Shown here: in pieces, positions 37,916 to 45,903 of the stretch
Numbering within the stretch: the stretch's first letter is position 1
Layout of the letters: each line of letters starts with the position of its first letter
Origin: Lysobacter_L cavernae
GTDB taxonomy: Bacteria; Pseudomonadota; Gammaproteobacteria; Xanthomonadales; Xanthomonadaceae
Length of the DNA stretch: 64,000 bases
NCBI RefSeq assembly: GCF_042648505.1
Contig: NZ_JBHRXK010000001.1
Location: 1 to 64,000 of the forward strand
Direction of reading: 5' to 3'
The notes under the pieces: model-generated
Told to the model about the DNA's origin: nothing
The model's input: the letters and a program-made list of their open reading frames with translations, nothing else
The model's database searches: none
Program-made: the position numbers and the translations under genes

Positions 37916-40639
37916 TCATTTCTGGAACGTCCAGCACTTGATGATCAGCGGCGGCGCCTTGAACTGCGCGCCTGGCCCGACCGTGGCCCGCGAGCGGATG
38001 ACACTGTTCACCGCAACGTTGGCGTCGACGAACTTGTGGCGGCGCGAATTGCGAAGCAGCTCACGCAGCACGTTGAGGTCGGCCAGCTTCTGCGAGTGCT
38101 TGGCGGCCAGCGCTGCGAACTCGTTGAGGTTGATGGCGATCCGGTTCTCGTCGCGGGAGTGGTTGACCACTGCTGTGTCGCTGAGGCCTTCCAGGTATTC
38201 GTAGACCTCCCAGAACTCGGCGACCAGCGGGTTGTCCGCGCTGATGGCGCGCTGTCGCTCCAGCGCCATGTCGACCAGCGCCTGGCGCGTGGTTTCGACC
38301 ATCTCGGCCGTCAACGGCACGACCAGGCGCAGGCAGTCCAGCAGTGCCAGCATCTGCGCGTGGTTCTTGATCACGCGCTCGATGCGGATATCCTTCTTCT
38401 CGCGTAGCGCGGCCTCGTACACGCGCGCGCGCTCGTCGAACTTCGCCATCACCTGGGATTCAGCGCGCACGGCCTTGAGCAGGAAATAGGACAGCGACTC
38501 GACCGGCAGGGCGTTGAGGTTGTCGGCGGCCTCGCGGCTCTCTGTGGTGACGTTGGGGCGCTTGAAGTGCAGCTTGACGATACGGGTCAGGATCGCCTCG
38601 GAGGCGTCCACCGCGGCGTTCTGGCTGATGACGATGGTGCCGCGGAATGGCGGCTCGTAGGTTTCGTTACCGCCGTTCTTGACGCCGCGGGTGCGCAGCG
38701 TTCCGCCGCCGAAGAAGTCCTTCAACTCGTCCCAGTCGAAGCTCTTGGCGTGCTGCTTGTCCGGCTGGCTGCGGTCGGCCTCCAGCAGCACCACCGGCAT
38801 GTTGGCGACCTGACCCATGGCGCGCGAGCGGCCGGCGACGGACGACTTGGCCGGGTCGAAGCCCTCGTAATCTTGGCGGCCCAGCAGCTTCCACAGGAAG
38901 GTCAGCAGCGTGGTCTTGCCGGCGCCGGCCTCGCCGGTGGCCTCCAGGAATGGGAACGATTTGTGGCCGGCGCGGATCTGCTCGGCGAACAGCGAGCCAA
39001 ACCAGAACGTGAGCGCCACCACGCCGTGCGTACCGAAGCACGTCCAAAGCCAGGGCAACCAGTCCTCGCGATACTCCTCGGCGTCGCGCTGCAGCTGCAG
39101 CGCGATCGACTTCTGCATGCTCTTCACGCGCAGCTTGTCGAACTCGAAGAAGTCCTCGGCGTTGGCCTGCACCAGCTCGCCGTCGCGCACAGCCATATCG
39201 CCCAGCAGGTAGGCGCGGTGGCCCTTGCTGTACCCGAGGAAGTCGATGGTCTCGACCGACTTGATGTTGAACAGCTGATCCTTCATCACGTGGATCAGCT
39301 GGGCGGCGCTGCCGTCGAACACGGCACCCTGGGCAAAGCTAGCCAGGCGGTCGCGGAAGGTGGGTGCGTTGAGCGTTTGCGAGGCCGTGAACGTGCCCTT
39401 GACGCTCGGGTGGTCGTGAGGGAAGTCGACGCGGAAGAAGTACCAGGACTCGTCGGTGAGCGGGTTGCGCTGGAAATACAGCGCCTCGAAGTAGCAGTTG
39501 GCGATCTCGTGGACACTGGCGGCGGCGCGGCGAAACCTGTCCGCGTCGTCGTCGTCAAATTCATCCTTATTGACGTTCTTGGTCTTGGCTTCTTCCTGCA
39601 TCAGCTTGTCGAAGCGGACCTTGTCGAACTCGAACCAATAGAGGCGCGAGCGGTGCTCCAGGTGAAACTGCGACCGGCTGTCGTGGTCGTGCATCAGCAG
39701 GCCCTTCTCGGTCGCGCTCTTGGCCAGCAGCAGGTCGCCCTGGTACCGAGCCTCCGCCACGTCGTGGGCCCACTGCTTGTCCCGCTCAGCGGGGTCGGAC
39801 AGGGCGAGGGCGCGCAGATGCAGGTCATCCCAGTCGGTCTTCCTGCCCTCGCGCTGAACGATCTGCGCGGCCCGGCACCGAAAGCCCATCGCCTCGGCAC
39901 GGCGTACATGCTTGCGGATGTAGTCGCGGGTGACGGGCTCGGTGTCCAGCGCCCAGATCAGCGTCGGCAGGTGGCCGGCGCGCCGCTTTGCCAGGGCGCG
40001 CAGTGACTCCTCAGGGAACTGGTTGTTGCTCATTGCCGCGACGGCGGCGTTGCCGTGCTGCAGGTGGGCGATGGCGTGGAAGATGCCCTCGACGACCCAC
40101 AGCTCGCTGATGGTGTCCAACTGCGCCTCGACGCTGGCGGCGCACCACCACACGCCGGCGAAACTCTGGCCCGGCATGAAGCGGGCCTTCTGCTTGCCGA
40201 AGCGGTGTGGCCGGTCGATCAGCCGTTCCCAGTAGCCGCCCTTATGCAGGGCGAAGCGAACGGTCGCTGTGCCGAGCTGCAGCTTGCGGTCGTAGTAGGT
40301 TTCCTGCGTATAGAGCCCGCGCAGGTCTTTGAGGTCAAAGCCGCGGTTGTATTCCAGGTAAGCGTCGGCTGCGGCGTTGGGGGTGCTCGGCGTCTGTGTG
40401 AAGCGCTTGGACCAGTCATCGAACAGGTCGTCGTATAGATCCTTCACGTGCAGCTCGCGGCCGCACTTGGCCTGGCGGCCGCAACGCACCACCCACGGCT
40501 TCTCGTGGCTGGTGTAGAGCTCCTTCTTGCCACACGACGGGCATTTTCCACCGCGCATGTAGTTGGTGCCCGGGCGGGGCACGAGCCCGTAGTCGAGCTT
40601 AAGGCGGTCGATGACCTTGAGACGGATTTCGTCTTGCAT
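37916..40639 (-). CDS. Phage primase-helicase (Zn finger, Toprim-like, P-loop ATPase)
   Basis: A 907-residue replication protein. The N-terminus has a CHC2-like zinc finger (C33, C36, C53, C59), then a Toprim-like region (WVVEGIFHAIAH near 182 and LIWALDTEP near 230), and a helicase-type ATPase with Walker A GEAGAGKTT at 569-577, Walker B-like VVLLEAD and SQNAAVD motifs after it. The layout is like P4 alpha-type proteins but with a different order of parts. It replaces the P2 A nickase; that suggests a replication mode other than rolling circle, an inference. Confidence 0.82.
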   Translation of the reverse strand: MQDEIRLKVIDRLKLDYGLVPRPGTNYMRGGKCPSCGKKELYTSHEKPWVVRCGRQAKCGRELHVKDLYDDLFDDWSKRFTQTPSTPNAAADAYLEYNRGFDLKDLRGLYTQETYYDRKLQLGTATVRFALHKGGYWERLIDRPHRFGKQKARFMPGQSFAGVWWCAASVEAQLDTISELWVVEGIFHAIAHLQHGNAAVAAMSNNQFPEESLRALAKRRAGHLPTLIWALDTEPVTRDYIRKHVRRAEAMGFRCRAAQIVQREGRKTDWDDLHLRALALSDPAERDKQWAHDVAEARYQGDLLLAKSATEKGLLMHDHDSRSQFHLEHRSRLYWFEFDKVRFDKLMQEEAKTKNVNKDEFDDDDADRFRRAAASVHEIANCYFEALYFQRNPLTDESWYFFRVDFPHDHPSVKGTFTASQTLNAPTFRDRLASFAQGAVFDGSAAQLIHVMKDQLFNIKSVETIDFLGYSKGHRAYLLGDMAVRDGELVQANAEDFFEFDKLRVKSMQKSIALQLQRDAEEYREDWLPWLWTCFGTHGVVALTFWFGSLFAEQIRAGHKSFPFLEATGEAGAGKTTLLTFLWKLLGRQDYEGFDPAKSSVAGRSRAMGQVANMPVVLLEADRSQPDKQHAKSFDWDELKDFFGGGTLRTRGVKNGGNETYEPPFRGTIVISQNAAVDASEAILTRIVKLHFKRPNVTTESREAADNLNALPVESLSYFLLKAVRAESQVMAKFDERARVYEAALREKKDIRIERVIKNHAQMLALLDCLRLVVPLTAEMVETTRQALVDMALERQRAISADNPLVAEFWEVYEYLEGLSDTAVVNHSRDENRIAINLNEFAALAAKHSQKLADLNVLRELLRNSRRHKFVDANVAVNSVIRSRATVGPGAQFKAPPLIIKCWTFQK

Positions 40640-40643
40640 GCGG

Positions 40644-40847
40644 TCAGGCCTGTTGTGTGTTGCGCGGGCGCGGCGCCGGCTGTTCGATGCGTTCGTAGGC
40701 GCCGCCGCCGTTGATGAAGGCCTCGACCTGGTCGCGCAGCGCATTGGCTTCGCGTGCCTTCAGCTCGGGGTGGACGAAGGTCGGCGCCTGCGTCGTCATC
40801 ACGAAAGCGGGCATCTGCACCGTGCCCCATCCGGTATCCGGCCTCAT
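40644..40847 (-). CDS. Small hypothetical prophage protein
   Basis: 67 residues, starting in a four-base overlap with the gene upstream and ending four bases before the primase start. The middle (TFVHPELKAREANALRDQVEAFI) is helical, with a proline-rich tail. Function unknown; gene position suggests an early replication accessory. Confidence 0.6.
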   Translation of the reverse strand: MRPDTGWGTVQMPAFVMTTQAPTFVHPELKAREANALRDQVEAFINGGGAYERIEQPAPRPRNTQQA

Positions 40848-41131
40848 GGCGTCACCTCGCTGCGGGTGTAGCCGGTATTCAGAAGCTCGATGCCGTCGTC
40901 GGTGATGCGGACGATGCTGTTGTGCACGGCGATACATGCCAGCAGCCTCAAATCGATCAGTGCATTGATGTCGGCCGGCGTGTGTGCGGCGCCCACTTCC
41001 CGCGGGTGGAAGTGACGCGGGACGTAGGCGCAATACGGCGACGTCTGGATCAGTCCGCCGCATCGATCGGCTGACTGCAGGCAAAGCTGTAGCGTCGACG
41101 GCAGAGCCGCCAGTTCGATGGTGCGGAGCAT
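40844..41131 (-). CDS. Small hypothetical prophage protein
   Basis: 95 residues. The second half, ALIDLRLLACIAVHNSIVRITDDGIELL, reads like a winged-helix wing/strand pair, so DNA binding is possible but unproven. GAGG precedes ATG 41131. Overlaps the next gene by four bases. Confidence 0.6.
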   Translation of the reverse strand: MLRTIELAALPSTLQLCLQSADRCGGLIQTSPYCAYVPRHFHPREVGAAHTPADINALIDLRLLACIAVHNSIVRITDDGIELLNTGYTRSEVTP

Positions 41132-41138
41132 GTGGACC

Positions 41139-41465
41139 TCAGTGGTCGGCGGTGGCGAGCTGGCTGTCGAGCAGGTCGAGCTGCTGGTCCGCCTGGGCTT
41201 CTCGGTACGCCTTCAACGCGAGGTTGCGCGTATAGGCCGGGGCCTCGGGCAAATCGCTGGGTCGGGCGTTGGGCATGCCGCTGGGGCTGGCGATGGCGGT
41301 CAGCTCGGTGTGGCCGGTGTAGCTGGCCGAACAGACCGGGTTGTCGCACACGTAGGTGTCGTGACGCAGGTGCTGGTGCGAGAGGTAGCTGGTGCGCTTG
41401 ATCAGAACGCCACCGCACGCCTCGCAATTGAACACCACCCGTTTCCTCGGGCTAAACGCTCCCAT
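41139..41465 (-). CDS. Ogr/Delta-type zinc-finger late-gene activator
   Basis: 108 residues. The segment FNCEACGGVLIKRTS...YVCDNPVC (about residues 13-46) has the C-x2-C ... C-x4-C zinc pattern and the spacing of Ogr/Delta proteins, followed by a Y-T-G-H-T-E block. In P2-like phages Ogr switches on the late operons. ATG 41465 is chosen over 41492 because AAGG lies at proper distance. It follows the gp16-like gene with a 14-base overlap, inside the early leftward operon. Confidence 0.82.
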   Translation of the reverse strand: MGAFSPRKRVVFNCEACGGVLIKRTSYLSHQHLRHDTYVCDNPVCSASYTGHTELTAIASPSGMPNARPSDLPEAPAYTRNLALKAYREAQADQQLDLLDSQLATADH

Positions 41466-41697
41466 CTCCACCTTCCCCCTGGTTGTCGTCAACGACGCCG
41501 GCCTTGATGCCGAGCAGAACTGCGGCGCGATGCGCCTCGCCGCGTAGGCCTTTCTTCCCGCCGTGCAGCACCTGGTAGACCGTCATGTATCGGAGCTGGT
41601 GGGCTCGGGCGAAGGCCGCGATCGATACACCGCGCCGATCCAGGTCGGCGAGCGCTTCCTCGGGCGTCTTCAGTGCTGGGCCTTGTGCGCGGGTCAT
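41452..41697 (-). CDS. BcepMu gp16-family HTH protein (Cox/Cro position)
   Basis: 81 residues. TPEEALADLDRRGVSIAAFARAH, then TVYQVLHGGKKGLRGEAHRAAV matches the phage-associated BcepMu gp16 family, a short HTH protein. Its position, divergent from the repressor and first in the early operon, is that of Cox or Cro, so it probably blocks the repressor promoter and commits to lytic growth. Confidence 0.78.
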   Translation of the reverse strand: MTRAQGPALKTPEEALADLDRRGVSIAAFARAHQLRYMTVYQVLHGGKKGLRGEAHRAAVLLGIKAGVVDDNQGEGGDGSV

Positions 41698-41760
41698 TGG
41701 TTAAATAAAGTTAAGAAGCGGGTAAGTTCGGTTAATCATTGGGTAGAAATTTACCCATGT
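41698..41760. promoter_or_regulatory. Switch region: operators between gp16-like and repressor genes
   Basis: The 85-base divergent gap is AT-rich and carries related sites: a perfect inverted repeat GGGTAGAAATTTACCC (41741-41756), a GGTAA...GGTTAA pair (41721-41735), and TTGGTTAAATAAAGTTAAG next to the gp16-like start. They look like three operators for the repressor and its antagonist, overlapping both promoters. Confidence 0.6.
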
Positions 41761-41782
41761 CAATACACGATGGGACAAAAAA

Positions 41783-42397
41783 ATGGACGACGTGGCACAA
41801 ATCTGCGCACGGCTCAGGGAAGAACGGCTCCGGCTGGGCTTGAATCAGCAGGATTTCGCCGAATCCACTGGAGTCAGCCGCAAGACACAAAGTGCTTACG
41901 AGAGCGGCGCCAGCGCGCCGGACGTGGCCTATCTGAAGATCGCGGCGAGCCTGGGCGTCGACGTGCACTACGTGATCAGTGGGCGGCGCGAAGGCAGCCC
42001 GATCGATGGGCATGTGGAGATCCAAGCACTGGCCGGCTTCGGTCCCGCCGATGGGCCGTCGACGATCCTGCTACCGGACTTTCTGCTGCAGCAAAAGATC
42101 GGCATGACCTCGGCCGCTAACGTGCGTTGGGCGCTGAATCCATCACGTGCGATGGAGCCCGAGATCGAGCGTCATCAGCTGGTGCTGGTGGACGTGACGC
42201 AGTCGACTCTCGCGGACGTCATCGATGGCACGACCTATGCATACACGCTCTGGGGACGGCCTGATATCCGCCGCGTGTTGCACCGGCGCGACCATTGGTC
42301 AGTAGTGGGTTTCGGCAAAGGCGCTGAATCTACCGACGTCTATAAAGACGATCAGGACAGCTTGCAGATCCTCGGCGCGGTTGTAGGCGCCGTGTAG
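41783..42397 (+). CDS. Phage repressor: XRE HTH plus S24-like domain without catalytic residues
   Basis: 204 residues. N-terminal HTH (LREERLRLGLNQQDFAESTGVSRKTQSAYESG) at about 10-42 and a C-terminal LexA/CI-type fold (about 95-204). The serine of the usual GD-SM-P motif is replaced: here RAMEPEI, giving Ala in place of Ser (near 122), and the lysine of the VKRL motif reads IRRVL, giving Arg. Autocleavage on RecA activation is therefore not expected. Transcribed rightwards, divergent from the gp16-like gene. Confidence 0.85.
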   Translation: MDDVAQICARLREERLRLGLNQQDFAESTGVSRKTQSAYESGASAPDVAYLKIAASLGVDVHYVISGRREGSPIDGHVEIQALAGFGPADGPSTILLPDFLLQQKIGMTSAANVRWALNPSRAMEPEIERHQLVLVDVTQSTLADVIDGTTYAYTLWGRPDIRRVLHRRDHWSVVGFGKGAESTDVYKDDQDSLQILGAVVGAV

Positions 42398-42451
42398 TTC
42401 TACAGATGACAAATCGATAGCAATCCACCGAAAGGGAACACAGGGGGCGGC

Positions 42452-44023
42452 ATGGAGGTTGGCAGTTGGAAATCGGTGTTGAAGGGCATGTGCCTAAGCG
42501 TCATCTATGGTTTTTTGATGCTGGGTGCCTGGCGCCTTTCCGTCGATCAGTGGTATCTGCCCGCGGGGATCAGGGTGGCCGCGTTGCTTCTGCTGCCGAC
42601 CCGGTTGTGGCCGTACATCTTTGCCGGCGACGCGGCTGCGTTCCTGTTCCTGCGCGCTCCAAAGGCTGAGCAATACAGCGAGCAGTGGGCATACCTCAGC
42701 CCGTTCCTTCTGGCGCCGCTGGTTGCCGTGGTCCCTGCGATATCCCGCCGCCTGCTCGGGGATATCAGCGATCACGAGCGTTGGTTTCCGGCTGTCGCCC
42801 TGGCCATCGCGGTGTGGACCGCCCTGGTCAACATGAGCATCAACTTAGTACTGTCGGGGCCGGCAGCCAGTAACACGTTGGAGAACTTCCTGCGCTACGT
42901 CGTCGGCCAGTACTTGGGCATCTTCATCTTTGTGCCGGTGCTGATGGTGTGGAGGCGGCGCAACGATGGCATGTCGTGCCCGCGTCGCCTGCTCGCGCAC
43001 TCGGCCATCGCCACAGGGCTGACGGCCGTCATGTACCTCGCCGCGAACCTCGGCGACAGCGAGCCCGCGCTGCGCCAGATGCTGCTCCTGCTGATGATCG
43101 CGCCGGCGGTTGCGCTCACGTTCCTGCACGGCTGGCGCGGCGCGTCGGTCGGGGTTGCCGTGGCCAGCGTCGCCTACGGTCTGCCGACCACCGCCTTTGA
43201 CACCGCCGGCGCACACGACGCGGTGACCTTCATCGCGCAGCAGACGTTGGCCATCGCGACTACGGCGCTTTTCGTTTTCGGGTCGGTAATCTCCGCCCAC
43301 TTTGATCGGGCACGCAAGCTCGGCGTCGCCGAGCGTCACGCGCTGAAGATCGCCCAGAGCACCTTCCTGTCCACCGAGAGGCACCTGCGCGATCGTGTGC
43401 TCGCGATGGCGCAGATCCAGGCGCACTTGGACGAGTCGAGGCAGGCGATGATCCGGTGGCTGGAGGACATGGGGCACAGCGCCGCCGTGCTGGACTTGAA
43501 GCGTAGCGGCCAGAAGGACACACAGTTGTTCGACGAGCACGCCGACGCGTTGTATCCGATGCGCATCGAGCAGCAGGGGCTCTACGACGTGTTGCAGTCG
43601 CCGGCGTTTTCCAGCGTGTGGGCGGGCGGGGCCGACGTCCGCTTCCAGTTGCGCGGCAAGGCGCGGGCACTGCCGGTGGATCTGCAGCTGGCGGCCTACC
43701 GTTGCGCGTGCAACGCCGTTGCGCTGCTGTCACAGGGGCGCCCCATCCGGCAGACGGTCCGGGCGCGTGCGTGGGCCTACAAGGGCCAGCGCGGCATCGT
43801 GGTCACGGTCAACGCGTGCGGTGGCCGCGATGTGAAGCCTAGCCAGACATCGATGCTGGCCTCGCTGGAGCTGGAAGGTCGCGTAAAAACGCATGGCGGC
43901 GCGATGAAGCGCCGCCATGTGAATCAGGTGAGTTTCCTGCTGATCGAGTCGAGCGACACGACCAGCGCACCTCAGCGCGTGGACGCTGGCCCCACCGTCC
44001 ACCAATCGCTGCTGCTGGTCTGA
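42452..44023 (+). CDS. MASE1 membrane protein with degenerate histidine-kinase half
   Basis: 523 residues. The first 290 form eight or so membrane spans of the MASE1 sensory type (DQWYLPAGIRVAALLLLP near 32 is characteristic). The rest follows the UhpB/NarX plan: a coiled helical segment, then an ATPase-like region LPVDLQLAAYRC. The N-box Asn is lost (CNAVALLSQG) and the G1-box Asp is replaced (VTVNACGG), so kinase activity is unlikely. It sits 54 bases after the repressor on the same strand and is probably expressed in the lysogen. Confidence 0.75.
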   Translation: MEVGSWKSVLKGMCLSVIYGFLMLGAWRLSVDQWYLPAGIRVAALLLLPTRLWPYIFAGDAAAFLFLRAPKAEQYSEQWAYLSPFLLAPLVAVVPAISRRLLGDISDHERWFPAVALAIAVWTALVNMSINLVLSGPAASNTLENFLRYVVGQYLGIFIFVPVLMVWRRRNDGMSCPRRLLAHSAIATGLTAVMYLAANLGDSEPALRQMLLLLMIAPAVALTFLHGWRGASVGVAVASVAYGLPTTAFDTAGAHDAVTFIAQQTLAIATTALFVFGSVISAHFDRARKLGVAERHALKIAQSTFLSTERHLRDRVLAMAQIQAHLDESRQAMIRWLEDMGHSAAVLDLKRSGQKDTQLFDEHADALYPMRIEQQGLYDVLQSPAFSSVWAGGADVRFQLRGKARALPVDLQLAAYRCACNAVALLSQGRPIRQTVRARAWAYKGQRGIVVTVNACGGRDVKPSQTSMLASLELEGRVKTHGGAMKRRHVNQVSFLLIESSDTTSAPQRVDAGPTVHQSLLLV

Positions 44024-44421
44024 TGCAGCCACACTTCGAGCGCCTTGGTGCTGTAGACCAGCCGGGCGTTCGAGTAGCTAGGAATGGCCTTCGGGCTGCC
44101 GGGCACCGACACGCGATCGGCGTCGGTTCCGATGGGCATGACCCAGAACGTGTCGGCGATGCGGCCAACGGCTACCCGCACGGCGCCCGTGCTGTCGTTG
44201 ATCTGCACGTATCGGACGCCGTCGCGCTCGAACTCGTAGACGCTCCACGTCGAGTCCGGAGAAAGGTCGGGGGCGACGGGGTGGCTCTGGCCGAGCCCCG
44301 CCTTGGCGGCGTGGTCGCCGTTACCGTCCGATGGGCAACAGGCGAAGGCGGCCAACGGGGCCGCAAACATCGCGGCGCCTACCAGCAGGGCGAACAGTCC
44401 AAACTTGAAGCGGCTGAGCAT
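43972..44421 (-). CDS. Exported hypothetical protein (prophage moron)
   Basis: 149 residues. A signal peptide (FGLFALLVGAAMFAAPLAAFA) is followed directly by a Cys pair (ACCPS near 28), so it may be a lipoprotein or disulfide-bonded periplasmic protein. Mature part is beta-rich (WSVYEFERDGVRYVQIND). It overlaps the 3' end of the MASE1 gene on the other strand by 52 bases. AAAGGAG lies before ATG 44421, and a perfect CRP/Clp box lies 76-92 bases upstream, suggesting host control. Confidence 0.7.
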   Translation of the reverse strand: MLSRFKFGLFALLVGAAMFAAPLAAFACCPSDGNGDHAAKAGLGQSHPVAPDLSPDSTWSVYEFERDGVRYVQINDSTGAVRVAVGRIADTFWVMPIGTDADRVSVPGSPKAIPSYSNARLVYSTKALEVWLHQTSSSDWWTVGPASTR

Positions 44422-44497
44422 TGATTTCTCCTTTGGTTGATGGTGGGCGCTAGCGTCTTGGGTGCGCCTCGCTCCTGCGATCCAGACAGTACTGGAA

Positions 44498-44513
44498 TGT
44501 GATTGCAGTCACA
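44498..44513. promoter_or_regulatory. Perfect CRP/Clp-type binding site
   Basis: TGTGATTGCAGTCACA is an exact TGTGA-N6-TCACA palindrome. In xanthomonads this box is read by Clp, a CRP homologue regulated by cyclic di-GMP. It lies between the exported-protein gene (start 44421) and the late-operon terminator, centred about 84 bases upstream of that start codon. Confidence 0.65.
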
Positions 44514-44531
44514 CGCAGACCGAGTGAAGCG

Positions 44532-44564
44532 GGGCGTCGCCGGCGCTAGCTACCGGCGACGCCC
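44532..44564 (-). terminator. Terminator-like hairpin at the end of the late operon
   Basis: A perfect 12-bp stem GGGCGTCGCCGG / CCGGCGACGCCC with a 9-base loop, 10 bases past the stop of the last late gene. No T-run follows on the minus strand. Confidence 0.6.
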
Positions 44565-44574
44565 GTGGACGCCC

Positions 44575-44847
44575 CTACTGCTGTTCGTATCGCGTGTGCG
44601 AGCCTCCGGTGCCACCGCCGGAGCCGGTACCGCCGCCGATAACACCACCGCCGCTGCGCGACGTGGACTTCCGCCGCCGGCGGTACACGAACACGAAGGC
44701 GGCGACGACGATCAGCAACACGACGAACAGCGTGCCGTAGCCGGGTGACGCGGCCGCGGCATCGGCGGGCACGCCGCCGGCGGCAAGCACGACCGTGGCG
44801 AACAGGGAGAACAGCAGCATCAGCAGCAGGGAGAGCAGGGGCTTCAT
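44575..44847 (-). CDS. Small membrane protein, last gene of the late operon
   Basis: 90 residues: signal peptide or first span (LLSLLLMLLFSLFATVVLA), then a second span (YGTLFVVLLIVVAAFVFVY), a basic RRRRKST stop, and a Gly-rich tail. AGAGGAAA precedes the start. No family recognised; function unknown, perhaps superinfection or envelope-related. It lies 49 bases after gene D. Confidence 0.6.
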   Translation of the reverse strand: MKPLLSLLLMLLFSLFATVVLAAGGVPADAAAASPGYGTLFVVLLIVVAAFVFVYRRRRKSTSRSGGGVIGGGTGSGGGTGGSHTRYEQQ

Positions 44848-44895
44848 CGGGCGTTTCCTCTTGAGGGTGGGTGGGGCACCGTGGAGCCGGGGCAG

Positions 44896-45903
44896 TCACC
44901 CGCCGCCGGCGTCGGTCTCGAGCTCCAGCTGGGTGGTGAAGCCACCCGAGCCGGTGATGTTGTGGGTGGCCTTGGCGATCAGCCACGCGGTGTCGTCGAT
45001 CTCCGGCTTGAAGTCGCGCAGGCGCAGCTTCTGCTCCGGGTAGAGGTCCGCGCGGCCCAGCGCGAGCGTGTAGGCCATCGTCGCGGCGCCGCGCTGGATG
45101 CGCTGCCAGGCGGCCTTGGCGTGTTCCTTCGCCTCGACCTCGCTGTTGTAGGTCTCGCGCAGGCGCTTGGCGTTGCCGCTGTCGCCGACGAGCACGGACT
45201 TCCGGTTGGCGCCGGGCTTGTTGTTCCAGTACGCGCGCACGCCGCTATAGGTGTCGCGATCGGCAAGGGAGTAGCGGTGACTGTCGCCATCGCGGCGCGT
45301 GATCAGCGCGGCCGGCAGCGGCGTGCCGTTGGCCGTGGTGCCGCTGCCGATCGGCATGAAGAGCAGGCTGCCGGCTTTGACCGTGGCCACGGCGTCATAG
45401 CGTTGTCCCAGGCGGCTGAGCAGGTTCACGTCGCTCTCGCCGGTCTGGTCCAGGTGCGCGATGGTCACGCTGGCCAGCGCCGGTGCGATGCGCGCCTGCA
45501 GGCCGTGCTCGCCGGCGAGGTTGCGCACGACGTCACCGAGCGTGACCTGGTGCCAGCTGCGCTCGCGCCGCGTGCGCAGCGGGTGGGTGAGGTCGGCGCT
45601 GCGGGCGCGGATGGTAATCACATCGGGCGCGCCGCTGTGCTCGACTTCGTCCACGCGGAACGTGCCCTTCTTCACCCGTCCGGCGTCGGCCCAGCCGATC
45701 TCGACGGACAGCTCGACGCCACGCTTGGGCAGCGCCATGCGGCCGTCGTGGTCGTGGATTCGCAGGTCGAGCTGGTCGGCTTCGCCGCCGCGGGCCTCGG
45801 TTAGCGTGAGGTCGAGCAGGCGCGGCTTGATGCGATCGGTCAGATCCTTGCCGTCGAGGACCACGAGCCAGGCGGGGATGGCGTAGGGCGCGGCGGTGCT
45901 CAT
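44896..45903 (-). CDS. D: Late control / tail hub protein, P2 gpD
   Basis: 335 residues. The late control gene D family forms the tail hub (T4 gp27-like). Recognisable blocks: GKDLTDRIKPRLLDLTLTE, RGGEADQLDLRIHDHDG, and GESDVNLLSRLGQRYDA in the middle. ATG 45903 overlaps the U stop (ATGA). It ends the tail gene series as in P2. Confidence 0.93.
   Translation of the reverse strand: MSTAAPYAIPAWLVVLDGKDLTDRIKPRLLDLTLTEARGGEADQLDLRIHDHDGRMALPKRGVELSVEIGWADAGRVKKGTFRVDEVEHSGAPDVITIRARSADLTHPLRTRRERSWHQVTLGDVVRNLAGEHGLQARIAPALASVTIAHLDQTGESDVNLLSRLGQRYDAVATVKAGSLLFMPIGSGTTANGTPLPAALITRRDGDSHRYSLADRDTYSGVRAYWNNKPGANRKSVLVGDSGNAKRLRETYNSEVEAKEHAKAAWQRIQRGAATMAYTLALGRADLYPEQKLRLRDFKPEIDDTAWLIAKATHNITGSGGFTTQLELETDAGGG

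Noticed and set aside
37185..37937. Minus-strand open frame running through the 37.2-37.9 kb region into the 73-residue gene
   Set aside because: The stretch has no family resemblance, crosses the structured RNA and repeats, and lies antisense to the secreted-protein gene at its far end. It is better explained as a non-coding leader; only the final 73 codons with their own ribosome site are kept.
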